A stretch of DNA of 64,000 bases from Martinezella lusitana (GTDB lineage: Bacteria; Pseudomonadota; Alphaproteobacteria; Rhizobiales; Rhizobiaceae): contig NZ_JACHBG010000018.1 in NCBI RefSeq assembly GCF_014207095.1, positions 1-64,000 of the forward strand, read 5' to 3'. How positions within the stretch are numbered: position 1 is the first letter of the stretch; each line of letters starts with the position of its first letter. The notes under the pieces were generated by a model. The model was not told the DNA's origin and did not search any database. It saw nothing but the letters and a program-made list of their open reading frames with translations. The translations under genes and the position numbers were made by a program. Below are positions 1 to 9,180 of this stretch, piece by piece.

Positions 1-138
1 TGCTGGCCTCCATTCCAGCATCAATGATCAATCACAAATCTGCTGATTTGGGAATCCCGCAACGATTCCGATAAGAAATGATCCGCTCTAAAGCGCTGGA
101 TGCTCGCTCGAAGGATCGCGATGGGCACTAGACACGGT
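1..138. other. Left-edge non-coding stretch
   Basis: This AT-richer stretch lies downstream of the minus-strand LysR gene. I see no convincing coding frame, RNA gene or clear terminator hairpin in it. The gene to its left is outside the window. Confidence 0.5.
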
Positions 139-1047
139 TCAGGTCAGAAACGGTCTCTTCGATTTCAATGTTTCCGTCAGCGCTTCGCCGAAGGTTGCGA
201 TCGGGCGGGCGAGCCGGCCCGCCGGCGGCCGGTGCAGCAGCCAGTTGACCACCTTCGGACGAAAATCCGGGGCCTCGACAATCTCGACGTCATTGCGCCA
301 GCGGCTGTCTGCTAGTGCCGCCGGCGTCAGCACTCCGATGCCGAGGCCGCGTGCAACGAGCGACATGCGCAGATCGGCACTCATGGCCTCGACGCCGACA
401 TCGAAGGGAAGCCGTTCCGCCTCGAAGCGATGCTGAATGAAGGCGCGGAAGCCACAGCCGCTCTGGTTCATGATCCAGGGAAAACGCGAAAGCTCTTCAA
501 GTCTGGGTGTCTTCGGAACACCGAGCGACGGTGCGGCGACAAGAATAACACTGTGAACGCCGAGCACCTCGCCGACAACATTCTCCGGCGGCTCCACGCC
601 CTCGGCCAAGCAGACGGTCGCCGCGTCCAGCTGGCTATGGGCAACCTGTTCGATCAGCTGCGGCGACCATCCGGATGCGATCCGCAGCGTCAATTGTGGA
701 AACTGGCTGCGTAGCGCATCGAGCGGAGCCGATAGAGCGGCCTCGGAGAGATAGGGCATAATACCAAGGCGAAACTCCCCGCCGATCGCGCCTCCCGGCG
801 ACACGCCTGCTTTCAGGTCATCGAGTGAGCGCAGGACGCGGCGTCCATGCTCATAGGCCTCCCGCCCGGCGGCTGTCGGCTTGAGCGGCTTGGATTGCCG
901 ATCGAGCAGCGCGATGCCGAGACTATCCTCGAGGTTCTGGATGCGTCGCGTGATGCCCGGCTGCGTGAGATTGATGCGCGCGGAAGCGGCGACGATCGAG
1001 CCTGTTTCGACCACGGCGACGAAAGCCTCGAGATCATGGATGTTCAT
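139..1047 (-). CDS. LysR-family transcriptional regulator
   Basis: This is a 302-residue LysR-type DNA-binding regulator of normal family length. The N-terminal winged helix-turn-helix (about residues 1-60) has the family pattern DLEAFVAVVETGSI...A.LTQPGITRRIQNLE. Residues 90-295 form the effector-binding domain, with the usual late GLGIGVLTP segment. It is transcribed away from the MFS gene at 1149, and the 101-base gap contains an inverted repeat, so it probably controls that transporter and itself. The ligand cannot be read from the sequence. Confidence 0.93.
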   Translation of the reverse strand: MNIHDLEAFVAVVETGSIVAASARINLTQPGITRRIQNLEDSLGIALLDRQSKPLKPTAAGREAYEHGRRVLRSLDDLKAGVSPGGAIGGEFRLGIMPYLSEAALSAPLDALRSQFPQLTLRIASGWSPQLIEQVAHSQLDAATVCLAEGVEPPENVVGEVLGVHSVILVAAPSLGVPKTPRLEELSRFPWIMNQSGCGFRAFIQHRFEAERLPFDVGVEAMSADLRMSLVARGLGIGVLTPAALADSRWRNDVEIVEAPDFRPKVVNWLLHRPPAGRLARPIATFGEALTETLKSKRPFLT

Positions 1048-1055
1048 GAAAATCT

Positions 1056-1097
1056 CGCATAATCATTATTAGTTCAATTCAATTGCCGCATTATGCG
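1056..1097. promoter_or_regulatory. Inverted repeat in LysR/MFS divergent promoter
   Basis: CGCATAAT at 1056-1063 is mirrored exactly by ATTATGCG at 1090-1097, with a 26-base spacer. An internal small palindrome, TAATCATTA, lies just inside the left arm. It sits in the gap between the divergent LysR and MFS genes, where a LysR-type regulator would bind. Binding itself is inference. Confidence 0.5.
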
Positions 1098-1148
1098 ACA
1101 AGGCGATAAACATGGTCATCTTTATTATCATAAATTACTGGAGAGTCC

Positions 1149-2372
1149 ATGTCACAGGCCCCCGAACGTATAGCGACCGAGCCTGCGGACGATCTGTCCG
1201 AAGCCGGCGTCCCTTCGACATTGCTGTTTGCCACGGCCACCGGCGTCATCATTCTCAATCTCTTTGCGCCGCAGACGCTCGTCGGCATCATAGGTCCGTC
1301 GCTCGGCTTTTCCGAGAGCGGCGCGGGCCTTGTCGCGATGGCATCGCTGCTTGGTTATGCCGCCGGGCTGTTCTTCCTCGTGCCGCTGGCGGATCTGATG
1401 GAAAATCGGCAGCTGGTGCTGCGCATGCTCGTATCGGCCTTGGTGATGGCTATAGCGGCTGCCTTTGCGCCAACGGGATGGAGCCTGCTTATTTTCCTGT
1501 TCTTCTTGGGAGCAGCCTGTTCCGCCATTCAGATCCTGGTGCCGATTGCTGCGGCCATGACGCCGCCGGAGCATCGCGGCAGAGTGATCGGTAACGTCAT
1601 GAGCGGCGTGATGGTCGGCATATTGGTGTCTCGCCCGTTGGCGAGCCTGATTGCCGACTATTGGGGGTGGAGGAGCTTCTATGCCGTCAGTGCCGCAGCA
1701 CTTGCGCTTCTTACCGCCGTATTGGCCTTGCGGCTTCCGCAACGCCGTCCCCTGGCGACCGTTAGCTATGGTGCTCTCATCGGTTCGCTTTTCCAGTTGC
1801 TTCGCGATGAGCCGGTGCTGCGGCTGCGATCTTTCACCGCCGCCTTGCTGATGGCGAGCTTCAGCCTGTTCTGGACGACTGTCGCTCTACGCCTGGTCCA
1901 GCCTCCCTTCTCGCTTACTCAATCCGGCATCGCTCTGTTTGCGCTTGTCGGGGCTGGCGGCGCCGCGGCCACCTCTCCCTTCGGCCGTATGGGCGACAGA
2001 GGATGGACGCGGATGGCGACTATGGTGTCGCATCTGATCCTGCTTGCCGCCATGGCTCTCGCAGCCTGGGCTGGCGAAATAAGATCCGGCCATCCGCTGG
2101 CCTTGCTGATCCTGCTCGGCCTCAGCGCCGTGATGCTCGATGTCGGCGTGACCGGCGATCAAACCCTGGGAAGACGGGCCGTCAATCTGCTGAACCCGGA
2201 AGCACGCGGGCGCATCAACGGTCTCTTTGTCGGCATATTCTTTCTCGGCGGAGCGCTGGGATCGGCGCTGGCCGGGACGGTTTGGGATCACGGTGGTTGG
2301 GTTGCGGTCTGCTCAGTTGCCGCCGGTTTCGGGACCGTCGCCCTGGTGACGGCGCTTTCCGCGCGGAGGTAA
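1149..2372 (+). CDS. Major facilitator superfamily transporter
   Basis: This is a 407-residue polytopic inner-membrane protein with about 12 hydrophobic segments, typical of proton-driven MFS exporters. The loop after the second segment carries a variant of MFS motif A (LADLMENRQLVL). The central loop PPEHRGRVIGNVMSGVMVGI is also typical of drug- or metabolite-efflux members. A GGAGAG ribosome-binding site lies just before the ATG. It is divergent from the LysR gene, which likely regulates it. The substrate is unknown. Confidence 0.9.
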   Translation: MSQAPERIATEPADDLSEAGVPSTLLFATATGVIILNLFAPQTLVGIIGPSLGFSESGAGLVAMASLLGYAAGLFFLVPLADLMENRQLVLRMLVSALVMAIAAAFAPTGWSLLIFLFFLGAACSAIQILVPIAAAMTPPEHRGRVIGNVMSGVMVGILVSRPLASLIADYWGWRSFYAVSAAALALLTAVLALRLPQRRPLATVSYGALIGSLFQLLRDEPVLRLRSFTAALLMASFSLFWTTVALRLVQPPFSLTQSGIALFALVGAGGAAATSPFGRMGDRGWTRMATMVSHLILLAAMALAAWAGEIRSGHPLALLILLGLSAVMLDVGVTGDQTLGRRAVNLLNPEARGRINGLFVGIFFLGGALGSALAGTVWDHGGWVAVCSVAAGFGTVALVTALSARR

Positions 2373-2375
2373 ATG

Positions 2376-2408
2376 AAACGGGGTGGTCACCGTTGGCCAC
2401 CCCGTTTT
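2376..2408 (+). terminator. Hairpin terminator between MFS and chemoreceptor genes
   Basis: An 11-base perfect stem, AAACGGGGTGG (2376-2386) with CCACCCCGTTT, closes on a 10-base loop and is followed by a short T run. It lies just after the MFS stop codon and can serve both converging genes. Confidence 0.8.
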
Positions 2409-2529
2409 GAGATAGAGAATTTTCAGGAAAAGGTCGCGGCAGCTTGCCCTTTGGAATGCGGAAACGCTCCAGACGCCGGGTCGCGTCGCTGCCCTCCGTA
2501 CGGCTGCGACGCGGGACCGCAAGGCGATC

Positions 2530-4533
2530 TCAGAACTCCGTCCAGTCCGCATCCTTGCTTGTTGACGCCTGGCCCGCGCCGAATGCGCTCAGCAACTTCT
2601 GGCCGAGCGCCCGTGCCGGTGAGGGGGTTGCGCGCACTTTGGCTCCATCGACCGAGCGGACGGCCGGTGCTGCGACAGGTCGCGGTGCAGGGCGGGCCGA
2701 CGCGCGCGACGTGGTGCCTGCAATTGGCGCCATAGAGAGATGGGCGGCTTCGCTGCCGCTCGTGCGGAACTGGCCGAGCAAGGCCGCCAGCGAGGCAGCT
2801 TCCGTCGCCAGGCCGTGGCTCGCAGCCGTGCTTTCCTCGACCATCGCCGCATTCTGCTGGGTGCCGTGATCCATCGCGTTGACGGCGGTGTTGATCTCCT
2901 GCAGGCCGGCCGACTGCTCGCGCGAGGCCTCGGCGATCGCATGCACATGGCGATTGATTTCCTGCACCTCGGAAACGATGGCGGCAAGCGCCTTGCCGGT
3001 CTCGCCGACCAGGTCCACACCGGTGCGCACATGCGTTTCCGAGGTGGCGATCAGCGTTTTGATTTCCTTGGCTGCATTGGCGGAACGCTGCGCCAGCTCG
3101 CGCACTTCCTGGGCAACCACGGCAAAGCCCTTGCCGGCTTCGCCGGCGCGTGCCGCCTCGACGCCTGCATTCAGCGCCAGAAGGTTGGTCTGGAAGGCGA
3201 TGTCGTCGATGACGCTGATGATGTTGTTGATCTCTCCCGAGGACTTCTCGATCTGCTCCATGGCGCCGATGGCGTTGCGTACGATTTCGCCCGACCGTTC
3301 AGCGCCGGTGCGCGTATGGGCGACAAGTTGGCTTGCTTCTTGTGCGCGCCGAGCCGCATCCTTGACCGTCGTAGTGATCTGCTCCAGCGCAGCGGCGGTT
3401 TGTTCGACGGCTGCAGCCTGCTGTTCCGTCCGCTTGGAAAGCTCGTCGGCTGCGCCGCGCACTTCGTTGGCGCCGGCGCTGATGGCGCGGGCGTTGACGC
3501 CCACCGCCTGCATGGTTCCGTTGAGCTTCACGAGCGAGCTGTTGAAGTCCTGTCGCAACTGATCGAGATGCGCGATGAACTGAGTGTCGATATGCGTGAC
3601 GAGATCGCCCTCGGCCAGTCGCTTCAAGCCGTCGCCGACGGCCTGGACGGCCTGCTGCAAGTGGGCAGCTTCGGCGGCCTGCCGGGCTTCGCGCTGAGCG
3701 CGCTCGCTGTCGCTCAGCGTGCGATCGGCTTCGGCCTGCGCCTCTAGGCGAGCCCGTTCGATGGCATTGTCACGGAAGACCGCGACGGCGGATGCCATCT
3801 GGCCGATCTCGTCGCGACGGTCGCGGCCCACGATCTCGTTGGTCGTATCGCCATCGGCGAGTGCCGTCATGCGCCGATGCAGGCGCATCAGCGGTGCAGC
3901 GATGCCGCTCTGCGCGACATAGATACCCAGGACCAGCGCAAGCAATGTCAGGCCGCTGAGGGTAACGAGCGTGTAGTTGACGGCGCTGTTGACGTCGGCG
4001 GACAAGGCGTCCGCACCGTTGTTCATACGGTTGCTCAGGGCGGCATCGTTGGCGATCATGATGGCGACGATCTTGCCCAGCTTGTCGTTGACCAGGACCA
4101 TGGTTGCTTCAGCGCCCTTGTGGTCGCCGTCCGCGCGCTGCCGCACAGCCTTGTTCGTCAGCGTTTGCAGCTCGTCCAGGCCGGTCAAAAGATCTTCGAT
4201 CGACTGCTTCTCGTCGGGAACGAGGCTCAGAGCATGCCGGAGCCGGGTCCGCGCCTCGTCGAAGTGATTTTCACTCGATGCAACGGCCTTGAACGCATCG
4301 CTGGCGGGATCGAAATTCAGCATCAAGCTTGCCTGCAGCACTGACGCCAATGAAGCTGCGCTGGCACGTGCAGATTCGGTCGCCGCAACGGCTTCGTTGT
4401 CGAGGAAGGCGCTGTAGGCGCGGTCTGCCCGGCGGAACTCGCCGGCGATATGCAACAAGCCGGCGATGGAGATGACGCCGAGGAGCAGGATCACCGCGAG
4501 CATCTTGGTCTTGATTTTCAGATTCTTGAACAT
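2530..4533 (-). CDS. Transmembrane methyl-accepting chemotaxis protein with C-terminal DWTEF tail
   Basis: This 667-residue chemoreceptor senses a periplasmic signal and feeds the CheA/CheW pathway. TM1 is at about residues 10-29, a helical periplasmic sensor region at 30-186, and TM2 at 187-209. HAMP-type linkers and a long coiled coil follow. The signalling hairpin contains [19 protein letters not shown] and [16 protein letters not shown]. The reading frame stays open upstream, but the ATG at 4533 gives the standard short N-terminus [10 protein letters not shown] before TM1. The last five residues, DWTEF, fit the aromatic-x-x-aromatic tail used by some receptors to tether CheR or CheB. It stands alone, far from the che operon at 57 kb. 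Confidence 0.95.
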   Translation of the reverse strand: MFKNLKIKTKMLAVILLLGVISIAGLLHIAGEFRRADRAYSAFLDNEAVAATESARASAASLASVLQASLMLNFDPASDAFKAVASSENHFDEARTRLRHALSLVPDEKQSIEDLLTGLDELQTLTNKAVRQRADGDHKGAEATMVLVNDKLGKIVAIMIANDAALSNRMNNGADALSADVNSAVNYTLVTLSGLTLLALVLGIYVAQSGIAAPLMRLHRRMTALADGDTTNEIVGRDRRDEIGQMASAVAVFRDNAIERARLEAQAEADRTLSDSERAQREARQAAEAAHLQQAVQAVGDGLKRLAEGDLVTHIDTQFIAHLDQLRQDFNSSLVKLNGTMQAVGVNARAISAGANEVRGAADELSKRTEQQAAAVEQTAAALEQITTTVKDAARRAQEASQLVAHTRTGAERSGEIVRNAIGAMEQIEKSSGEINNIISVIDDIAFQTNLLALNAGVEAARAGEAGKGFAVVAQEVRELAQRSANAAKEIKTLIATSETHVRTGVDLVGETGKALAAIVSEVQEINRHVHAIAEASREQSAGLQEINTAVNAMDHGTQQNAAMVEESTAASHGLATEAASLAALLGQFRTSGSEAAHLSMAPIAGTTSRASARPAPRPVAAPAVRSVDGAKVRATPSPARALGQKLLSAFGAGQASTSKDADWTEF

Positions 4534-4956
4534 GGCTGTCCGTCTGCGAATGCCGCCGGCATCAAGGAAACATGCTGAGCGCCGCTTGCCCGAAGGGATC
4601 AACGGCGATGTTGCTTGATGGTTGCGGTTGGAGGTCGATTTGCTTGATACCTTGCGAGGAAGGTTTGGACGACCTGCTTCATGCGATCGGCCCGGCCGAT
4701 GTCGTCGATGCCAGCGAGTACAATCAACAGAGTTTAATCGACTGCTAACGACGAGGTATTGGAGGCGGAATTCCCGTGTTAAATTTGCCGTTGGCCGAAG
4801 TTGCACAACTGGTCGATGTATGAGGGATGGTTCATTCAGCCTGTAGGCGCCGCTGCAGGTAACCCGAGACGCATTATTCCCCCTTCGGCGTGACTCTGCT
4901 AAATCGGATTCGTGAACCAGGAATATGCAGCCACGATCGGAGACGGGATCAAGACC
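4534..4956. other. Intergenic region upstream of chemoreceptor and solute-binding protein
   Basis: This stretch of about 420 bases separates the divergent chemoreceptor and binding-protein genes and must hold both promoters. I find no sigma-54 box, long palindrome or convincing small gene. Open frames here are extensions of the neighbouring genes without good start signals. Confidence 0.4.
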
Positions 4957-5832
4957 ATGCGTGTTTGCCTTTCGTCGCTCATCTCTGTGGCCCGGCTTCT
5001 GACGCATGTGGCGCTGATTGCGGTTTCATGTGCTTTGCCGCTTGCCGCTCAGGAGGCAAAGCCTTCCAGCCTGCCTATTCTGTTCGATGCCCGCGAGCGG
5101 CTGCCGAAACCTGACCTGTCTTCCCTGGTCAGATTGCGGTTCCTGACCTCGACGGATTTTCCACCTTTCAATTTCCTCGACCAGAATGGCAAGCTCACCG
5201 GCTTTCATGTCGAACTTGCCCGCAAGATCTGCGATGAACTCGCCATAGCGGACAAGTGCCAGATCCAGGCTCTGCCGTTCAACGATCTGCAGGGCGCCCT
5301 TGCGGCATCGCAGGGCGACGCAGTGATCGCCGGCATCGCGGTCCGGCCCGAGCTACGCAATAGCTTCGCCTTTTCCCGCCCATTCCTGATGTTGCCGGCG
5401 CGCTTCGTGCGCAATCTCAAGGCCAAGATCAATGGCACGACCGCAGCTTCGCTTGCCGGCCATCCGGTCGGCGTGGTCAAGGGAACGGCACATGAGGCGA
5501 TGTTGGCGTCATTCTTTCCGACGATCAAGCCGGTGCCGTTCGACGACAAGGATGCTCTTCTGGCCGCCGTCAAGGACGGAAAGGTCGATGCTGCCTTTGC
5601 CGATGGTCTGCAGCTGTCCTTCTGGGTATCGTCGCCGGCGGCCGAGAAATGCTGTGCATTTTTCGACGGCCCCTATCTGTCGCAGCAGTTTCTCGGCGAG
5701 GGCCTGACCATCATGCTGCGCCAGCAGGACGTCGATCTGACGGCAGCGATCAATCATTCGCTCGCCACCCTATCGCGCGATGGCAGACTGCAGGAAATCT
5801 ATCTGCGGTATTTCCCTTACGGGCTCTATTGA
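4957..5832 (+). CDS. Periplasmic amino-acid-type solute-binding protein (SBP family 3)
   Basis: A roughly 291-residue secreted protein. The N-terminus [15 protein letters not shown]...[12 protein letters not shown] looks like a signal peptide cleaved near AAQ-E. The mature part has the family-3 opening [31 protein letters not shown] and the segment [21 protein letters not shown]. Polar amino-acid-type ABC receptors share these. A GTG at 4912 would add 15 residues ahead of the signal peptide and has no ribosome-binding site, so I prefer the ATG at 4957. No permease or ATPase gene is adjacent, so it is an orphan receptor or serves a distant transporter. Confidence 0.88.
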   Translation: MRVCLSSLISVARLLTHVALIAVSCALPLAAQEAKPSSLPILFDARERLPKPDLSSLVRLRFLTSTDFPPFNFLDQNGKLTGFHVELARKICDELAIADKCQIQALPFNDLQGALAASQGDAVIAGIAVRPELRNSFAFSRPFLMLPARFVRNLKAKINGTTAASLAGHPVGVVKGTAHEAMLASFFPTIKPVPFDDKDALLAAVKDGKVDAAFADGLQLSFWVSSPAAEKCCAFFDGPYLSQQFLGEGLTIMLRQQDVDLTAAINHSLATLSRDGRLQEIYLRYFPYGLY

Positions 5833-5882
5833 CGAGAGCCCGTCAGGAGACGTGTGAAGCGGCTTTCCGTTCGGAACGCGGT

Positions 5883-6296
5883 TCAGGCCTTGCGGTAGCG
5901 TGCGATTGCGCTGCGCTCGATGGCGGCGCAGGTCAGTTTGTCGAGGCCGAGGCGGTCGCGAAGCAGGCTGAGCAGACGCAGTTCCTCCGCCTTCACCGAC
6001 AGGTCGGCTGAGGCGACTTCGACGGCAAGCGCATAAGCGGTGTCGTAAAGCCGGGCCGGGAGGGTATCGCGTACCGTTTCAAGCACGATGTCGAGCCCTT
6101 CGCTGCCCGATAGCAGCTTGGCGCAATCGCGCGAAACCGCAATCAGCTTCTCGTCGTCAAAGCCCTTGAACACCGGCAGGGCGTGAATGAGCTCTCCGAT
6201 GCGGCTAAGCTCCCGGTCGTTCATCGTGCGGTCGACGGCCGAGGCCAGTACCATGACGTAGATCAGGGCCTCATGAGCAGAAAGCGGCTTGTTCAT
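5883..6296 (-). CDS. TerB-like (tellurite resistance/DjlA-type) protein
   Basis: A 137-residue all-helical cytoplasmic protein resembling the TerB domain. It has acidic helices (VLASAVDRTMNDRELSRIGELI) and a second repeat-like part (EVASADLSVKAEELRLLSLLRDRLGL), the paired pattern of TerB folds. TerB domains are linked to metal sensing and stress. No other ter gene is nearby, so tellurite resistance should not be assumed. It is the last gene of a minus-strand run beginning with the S24-type repressor at 8407. The gap to the nuclease-like gene is 77 bases. Confidence 0.8.
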   Translation of the reverse strand: MNKPLSAHEALIYVMVLASAVDRTMNDRELSRIGELIHALPVFKGFDDEKLIAVSRDCAKLLSGSEGLDIVLETVRDTLPARLYDTAYALAVEVASADLSVKAEELRLLSLLRDRLGLDKLTCAAIERSAIARYRKA

Positions 6297-6373
6297 GACA
6301 GAAGAAGTCCTTTGATTTGGCAGACTGAAATGTCGCGCGTCTCATGCCAAAAGCTGGTGGCGGAAGCAAGGCG

Positions 6374-7726
6374 TCAGATCGGGTTGAGCGGATCTTCCTT
6401 GGGCAGGGCGGGGGCGAGGGTCGATTTTCCGTTCTTGCGCGGATCGTCACCGTACATGCCGCGCTTTTTCTCCTTCGCCTCGTCGACAAGCGCTTCGAGT
6501 GGCGAACCAGGCTGAGGATCGGCCCAGCCGAAGCGAACCAGCCAGGCGCTGAGATCGACGCGAACATAGCGGCATGCGGCCTTGACGGTGCCTTTCCACG
6601 AGGCGTCCGGCACGTCGCAATCGATGGAACGCCCACGCAGATACATTCGAAATGCGGAGCGCGCCGCCTGGCCGCAAGGCCAGCTCTTGCCGCTGGGACC
6701 GGTACACATCCGCTCGACATCGGTCGGAATGATCCCGTCAAGCTGAACGCTCCTGCCGCCGACGGTCAATGTGCCAGCCTGCTCAGCAAAGGGACGGACA
6801 AGCTCGACGGTCGTCGTCTGTCTATCCGGCTTGGCGGCCGGATCGATGGAAGTCTGATCCGAGGTGGCGTTTGGCTGTGGTTGAGGAAGGGTAGGCTGCG
6901 GCTGTTCGAGAAGGGTGCGATGCTCCGTTGCTGCCGTTTGCCGGTCGATCTGGTCCGCTGGCATCCGACTGTCAGGCAGCGGATCTGCCTTCGCCTGGTC
7001 CGTGGGAGCAGGCTGCGACGACGTCGATACGGCAGCGGGCTTATTCGCCGCCGTTTCAATGGGCTTCGATGCTTCGGCAGGTCCCGCCACAGTGTTTTTT
7101 TCAGCATCGAGTACGGCAGGCGCCGGCTGTATCGGCTGCGCTTCGACGGGCTTTGCCGGCGCATTGTTTGTCTGGGCGGTTTCGGTGGCGGCCTTGCTTT
7201 CCTGCGGCGTCGCGGATGCGGGCATCACGGACGTCTTGTCCTCGGCCTTCGCCGCTTCAGTGGTCTGGGCCTCGTCGATACTGTCGGCGGCCGGTATTGG
7301 CGGCACGGTAACGGCGGCCATTGCTGCGGCGTCCGAGGGCTGGATAGCGCTGTCAGGCGTGGTGGTTGCCGATGCGGGTTCTGCGGCTGGCGGTCCCGCT
7401 TTATCTGGCGTCGCCTCGCGGGCTGGCTTGGTGGGTTCCGTCTTTGTCTGTTCCTCCGGTTTCGGTTTGCCGGTAGCGGCAGTGTCCGGCCTGGTCGTTT
7501 CGGCGGGCTTCGGCGCCTCGATGTTCTTCGGAGGAGCGAGATCGATCTTGGACGTTGCTGCGGGAGTGGAGGCTGCGGAGGTAGCCGGGTGATTGTCTGC
7601 TACCGGGACGTTGCTGCCGCGGCCGGGCAGGCTGAAACCATGCCCACTGAACTGGACCGCGATCAGGGTCAACCAGGAACCGACGATCGCGCCTGCCACA
7701 CCTGCAAGCAAATTATTGCGACGCAT
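6374..7726 (-). CDS. Membrane-anchored protein with degenerate thermonuclease (SNase-like) domain
   Basis: A 450-residue protein with an N-terminal membrane anchor (about 6-25), a long Pro/Ala/Thr/Lys-rich low-complexity linker (about 40-320) and a C-terminal domain resembling the thermonuclease fold. In that domain TLTVGGRSVQLDGI matches the first strands, and AWLVRFGWA matches the conserved helix. The catalytic set of Staphylococcus nuclease looks lost: the Arg of the usual RL.GID.PE stretch is Gln, its DxPE acids are not aligned, and the usual YGR Arg falls on Thr in SWKGTV. Cysteines flank the domain. It starts 15 bases after the S24 repressor gene. A structural or binding role is more likely than nuclease activity. 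Confidence 0.75.
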   Translation of the reverse strand: MRRNNLLAGVAGAIVGSWLTLIAVQFSGHGFSLPGRGSNVPVADNHPATSAASTPAATSKIDLAPPKNIEAPKPAETTRPDTAATGKPKPEEQTKTEPTKPAREATPDKAGPPAAEPASATTTPDSAIQPSDAAAMAAVTVPPIPAADSIDEAQTTEAAKAEDKTSVMPASATPQESKAATETAQTNNAPAKPVEAQPIQPAPAVLDAEKNTVAGPAEASKPIETAANKPAAVSTSSQPAPTDQAKADPLPDSRMPADQIDRQTAATEHRTLLEQPQPTLPQPQPNATSDQTSIDPAAKPDRQTTTVELVRPFAEQAGTLTVGGRSVQLDGIIPTDVERMCTGPSGKSWPCGQAARSAFRMYLRGRSIDCDVPDASWKGTVKAACRYVRVDLSAWLVRFGWADPQPGSPLEALVDEAKEKKRGMYGDDPRKNGKSTLAPALPKEDPLNPI

Positions 7727-7741
7727 AACGAGAAAACTTTC

Positions 7742-8407
7742 CTATTGGCTAGCCCATATGATCCGGGCAATCCATTCCACCTCCGACAGATCGAAGCTGC
7801 GATTGGGGTGTTCGGGGTTGAGCGACAAGAGTTCTATCGACTTCGCGCTCTGCCGCAGCAGGACCTTGGCCATGACTTCACCCTCGCGGGTCTTCACAAC
7901 GACACGATCATTCTTCCTGATCTGAGCCCCTGGCTCGACAATCAGAATATCCCCGTCGCGATAGAGCGGCAACATGCTTTCGCCCTGCACCTCAAGCGCA
8001 TAAACGCCAGTGTTGTGGCCGGTCGCGGCGGGAAACTCCACGATATCCCAGCCCTGACCGGCGGGAAAGCCGCCATCATCGAAGAAGCCGCCGGCGCCCG
8101 CCTGGGCAAAACCGATGAGGGGGATAGCGTTTTCGCCGTGCTGAGCAAGGTGGGACAAACCTGGGCCATGCGGCTCACCGGGGCGGATGAAGCTCAGAAA
8201 CTGCTCCAGGCTGGCGCCTGTCGCCTCCAGCACTTTGGCGATCGATTCCGTTGACGGCCAGCGTAGCCGGCCATCCTGGCTCAATCGCTTCGACTTGTTG
8301 AAGGAGGTCGCATCGAGCCCGGCGCGGCGCGCGAGGCCGGAGGGTGTCAAAGCATGCCGTTCGGCAAGCCGGTCGATCGCCCCCCAAATTTGCTCGTGTG
8401 ACAGCAT
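7742..8407 (-). CDS. XRE-type helix-turn-helix repressor with S24 (LexA/CI-like) peptidase domain
   Basis: A 221-residue regulator. An N-terminal helix-turn-helix (about 1-70) is followed by an S24 self-cleavage domain. The catalytic pair appears intact: Ser144 in GESMLP and Lys181 in VMAKVL, spaced 37 residues apart as in LexA. Ala-Gly pairs at about 103-106 (AQAGAGG) are candidate cleavage sites. Such proteins repress genes until RecA-promoted self-cleavage, though many chromosomal members work differently. No phage genes are present. It heads a likely operon with the nuclease-like and TerB-like genes. Confidence 0.88.
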   Translation of the reverse strand: MLSHEQIWGAIDRLAERHALTPSGLARRAGLDATSFNKSKRLSQDGRLRWPSTESIAKVLEATGASLEQFLSFIRPGEPHGPGLSHLAQHGENAIPLIGFAQAGAGGFFDDGGFPAGQGWDIVEFPAATGHNTGVYALEVQGESMLPLYRDGDILIVEPGAQIRKNDRVVVKTREGEVMAKVLLRQSAKSIELLSLNPEHPNRSFDLSEVEWIARIIWASQ

Positions 8408-8634
8408 CGCCGCTCAGCATCTGTGCGCCGGCTTGCCCGGCGCTCAACTCTTTAAAAAACGTTAACCGAGGCCTCTGGGCGAGTAAAGCCCGGCATAGGA
8501 ATAGGATCCTTTATCTCTGTGCTTTCCCCCGTTGGTTTCAACGGCCCAAGCGCACTTCAAGAAAGAGCGTATCCAGAAACCGCCGCAACGACCCTCTGGT
8601 CCAGAATGCCGAAATGAACAGGAGGGCCGGCGCC

Positions 8635-9063
8635 TTAAGTCTTCTGCGGCAACGGTTTGGTATTAGGTTCCTCGTTCTGGAATTCCTTCGCCATGCCCAT
8701 GAAGCCGCGCATGAATTTCTGCATGATGCCCAGTGTGCGGTCGACTTCAGCATCGCTCGGAAGGTCCGAGCCCTTGTTTGCGGCAGCAGCTTTTTCCAGC
8801 TTCGCCACCCGGTCGGATAGCCGGTCCAGCTCGTCGTCATAGGCGGTGCGCTCGTCGGCGGCCATGCGGCAGACGAGATTGCCGTTCTGATCCTGGCATA
8901 TGGCCATCGCACCCGTCTGCCGATCGAGGCGGACGAAATGATCACCGCTGCGCTCGAGCTGGAAGCGCCCGGCATCCTGCTCGGCGGCCCCGCCCGGGGA
9001 TGCGAGGAGAAGAGCGGCAGGCAAGAACAAGGCCGCAAGGCCGATTCCGATTTCCTTCGTCAT
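8635..9063 (-). CDS. Small secreted hypothetical protein with coiled coil
   Basis: A 142-residue protein I do not recognise by name. It has an N-terminal signal peptide (IGIGLAALFLPAALLLASPGGAAEQ), then a compact part with two cysteines (MAICQDQNGNLVCRM), then a short coiled coil (DELDRLSDRVAKLEKAAAA). The ATG at 9063 is preceded by GGAGG, so the longer open frame to 9120 is not used. The role is unknown. It probably acts in the periplasm or at the envelope. Confidence 0.75.
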   Translation of the reverse strand: MTKEIGIGLAALFLPAALLLASPGGAAEQDAGRFQLERSGDHFVRLDRQTGAMAICQDQNGNLVCRMAADERTAYDDELDRLSDRVAKLEKAAAANKGSDLPSDAEVDRTLGIMQKFMRGFMGMAKEFQNEEPNTKPLPQKT

Positions 9064-9180
9064 GTCATCCTCCGGATTTTCTGCGTTAAAATCTCGAATC
9101 CACCACGGAAACCGTGGCATTGGCTGTCATTTTCGTGCAAAGCCCTATCACGACAGCTTTACATAGGGATGATGACCGCC

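Noticed and set aside
4534-5007. 158-residue N-terminal extension of the chemoreceptor
   Set aside because: The extension is Arg-rich and unlike receptors. The ATG at 4533 gives the normal short N-terminus before TM1.
6344-8254. 636-codon open frame on the + strand opposite the nuclease-fold and repressor genes
   Set aside because: It spans two real minus-strand genes, including the low-complexity linker, and reads as an Arg/Gly-rich artefact.
7742-8407. S24 repressor as evidence of a prophage
   Set aside because: No integrase, structural, lysis or attachment sequences lie nearby, and flanking genes are ordinary chromosomal ones.
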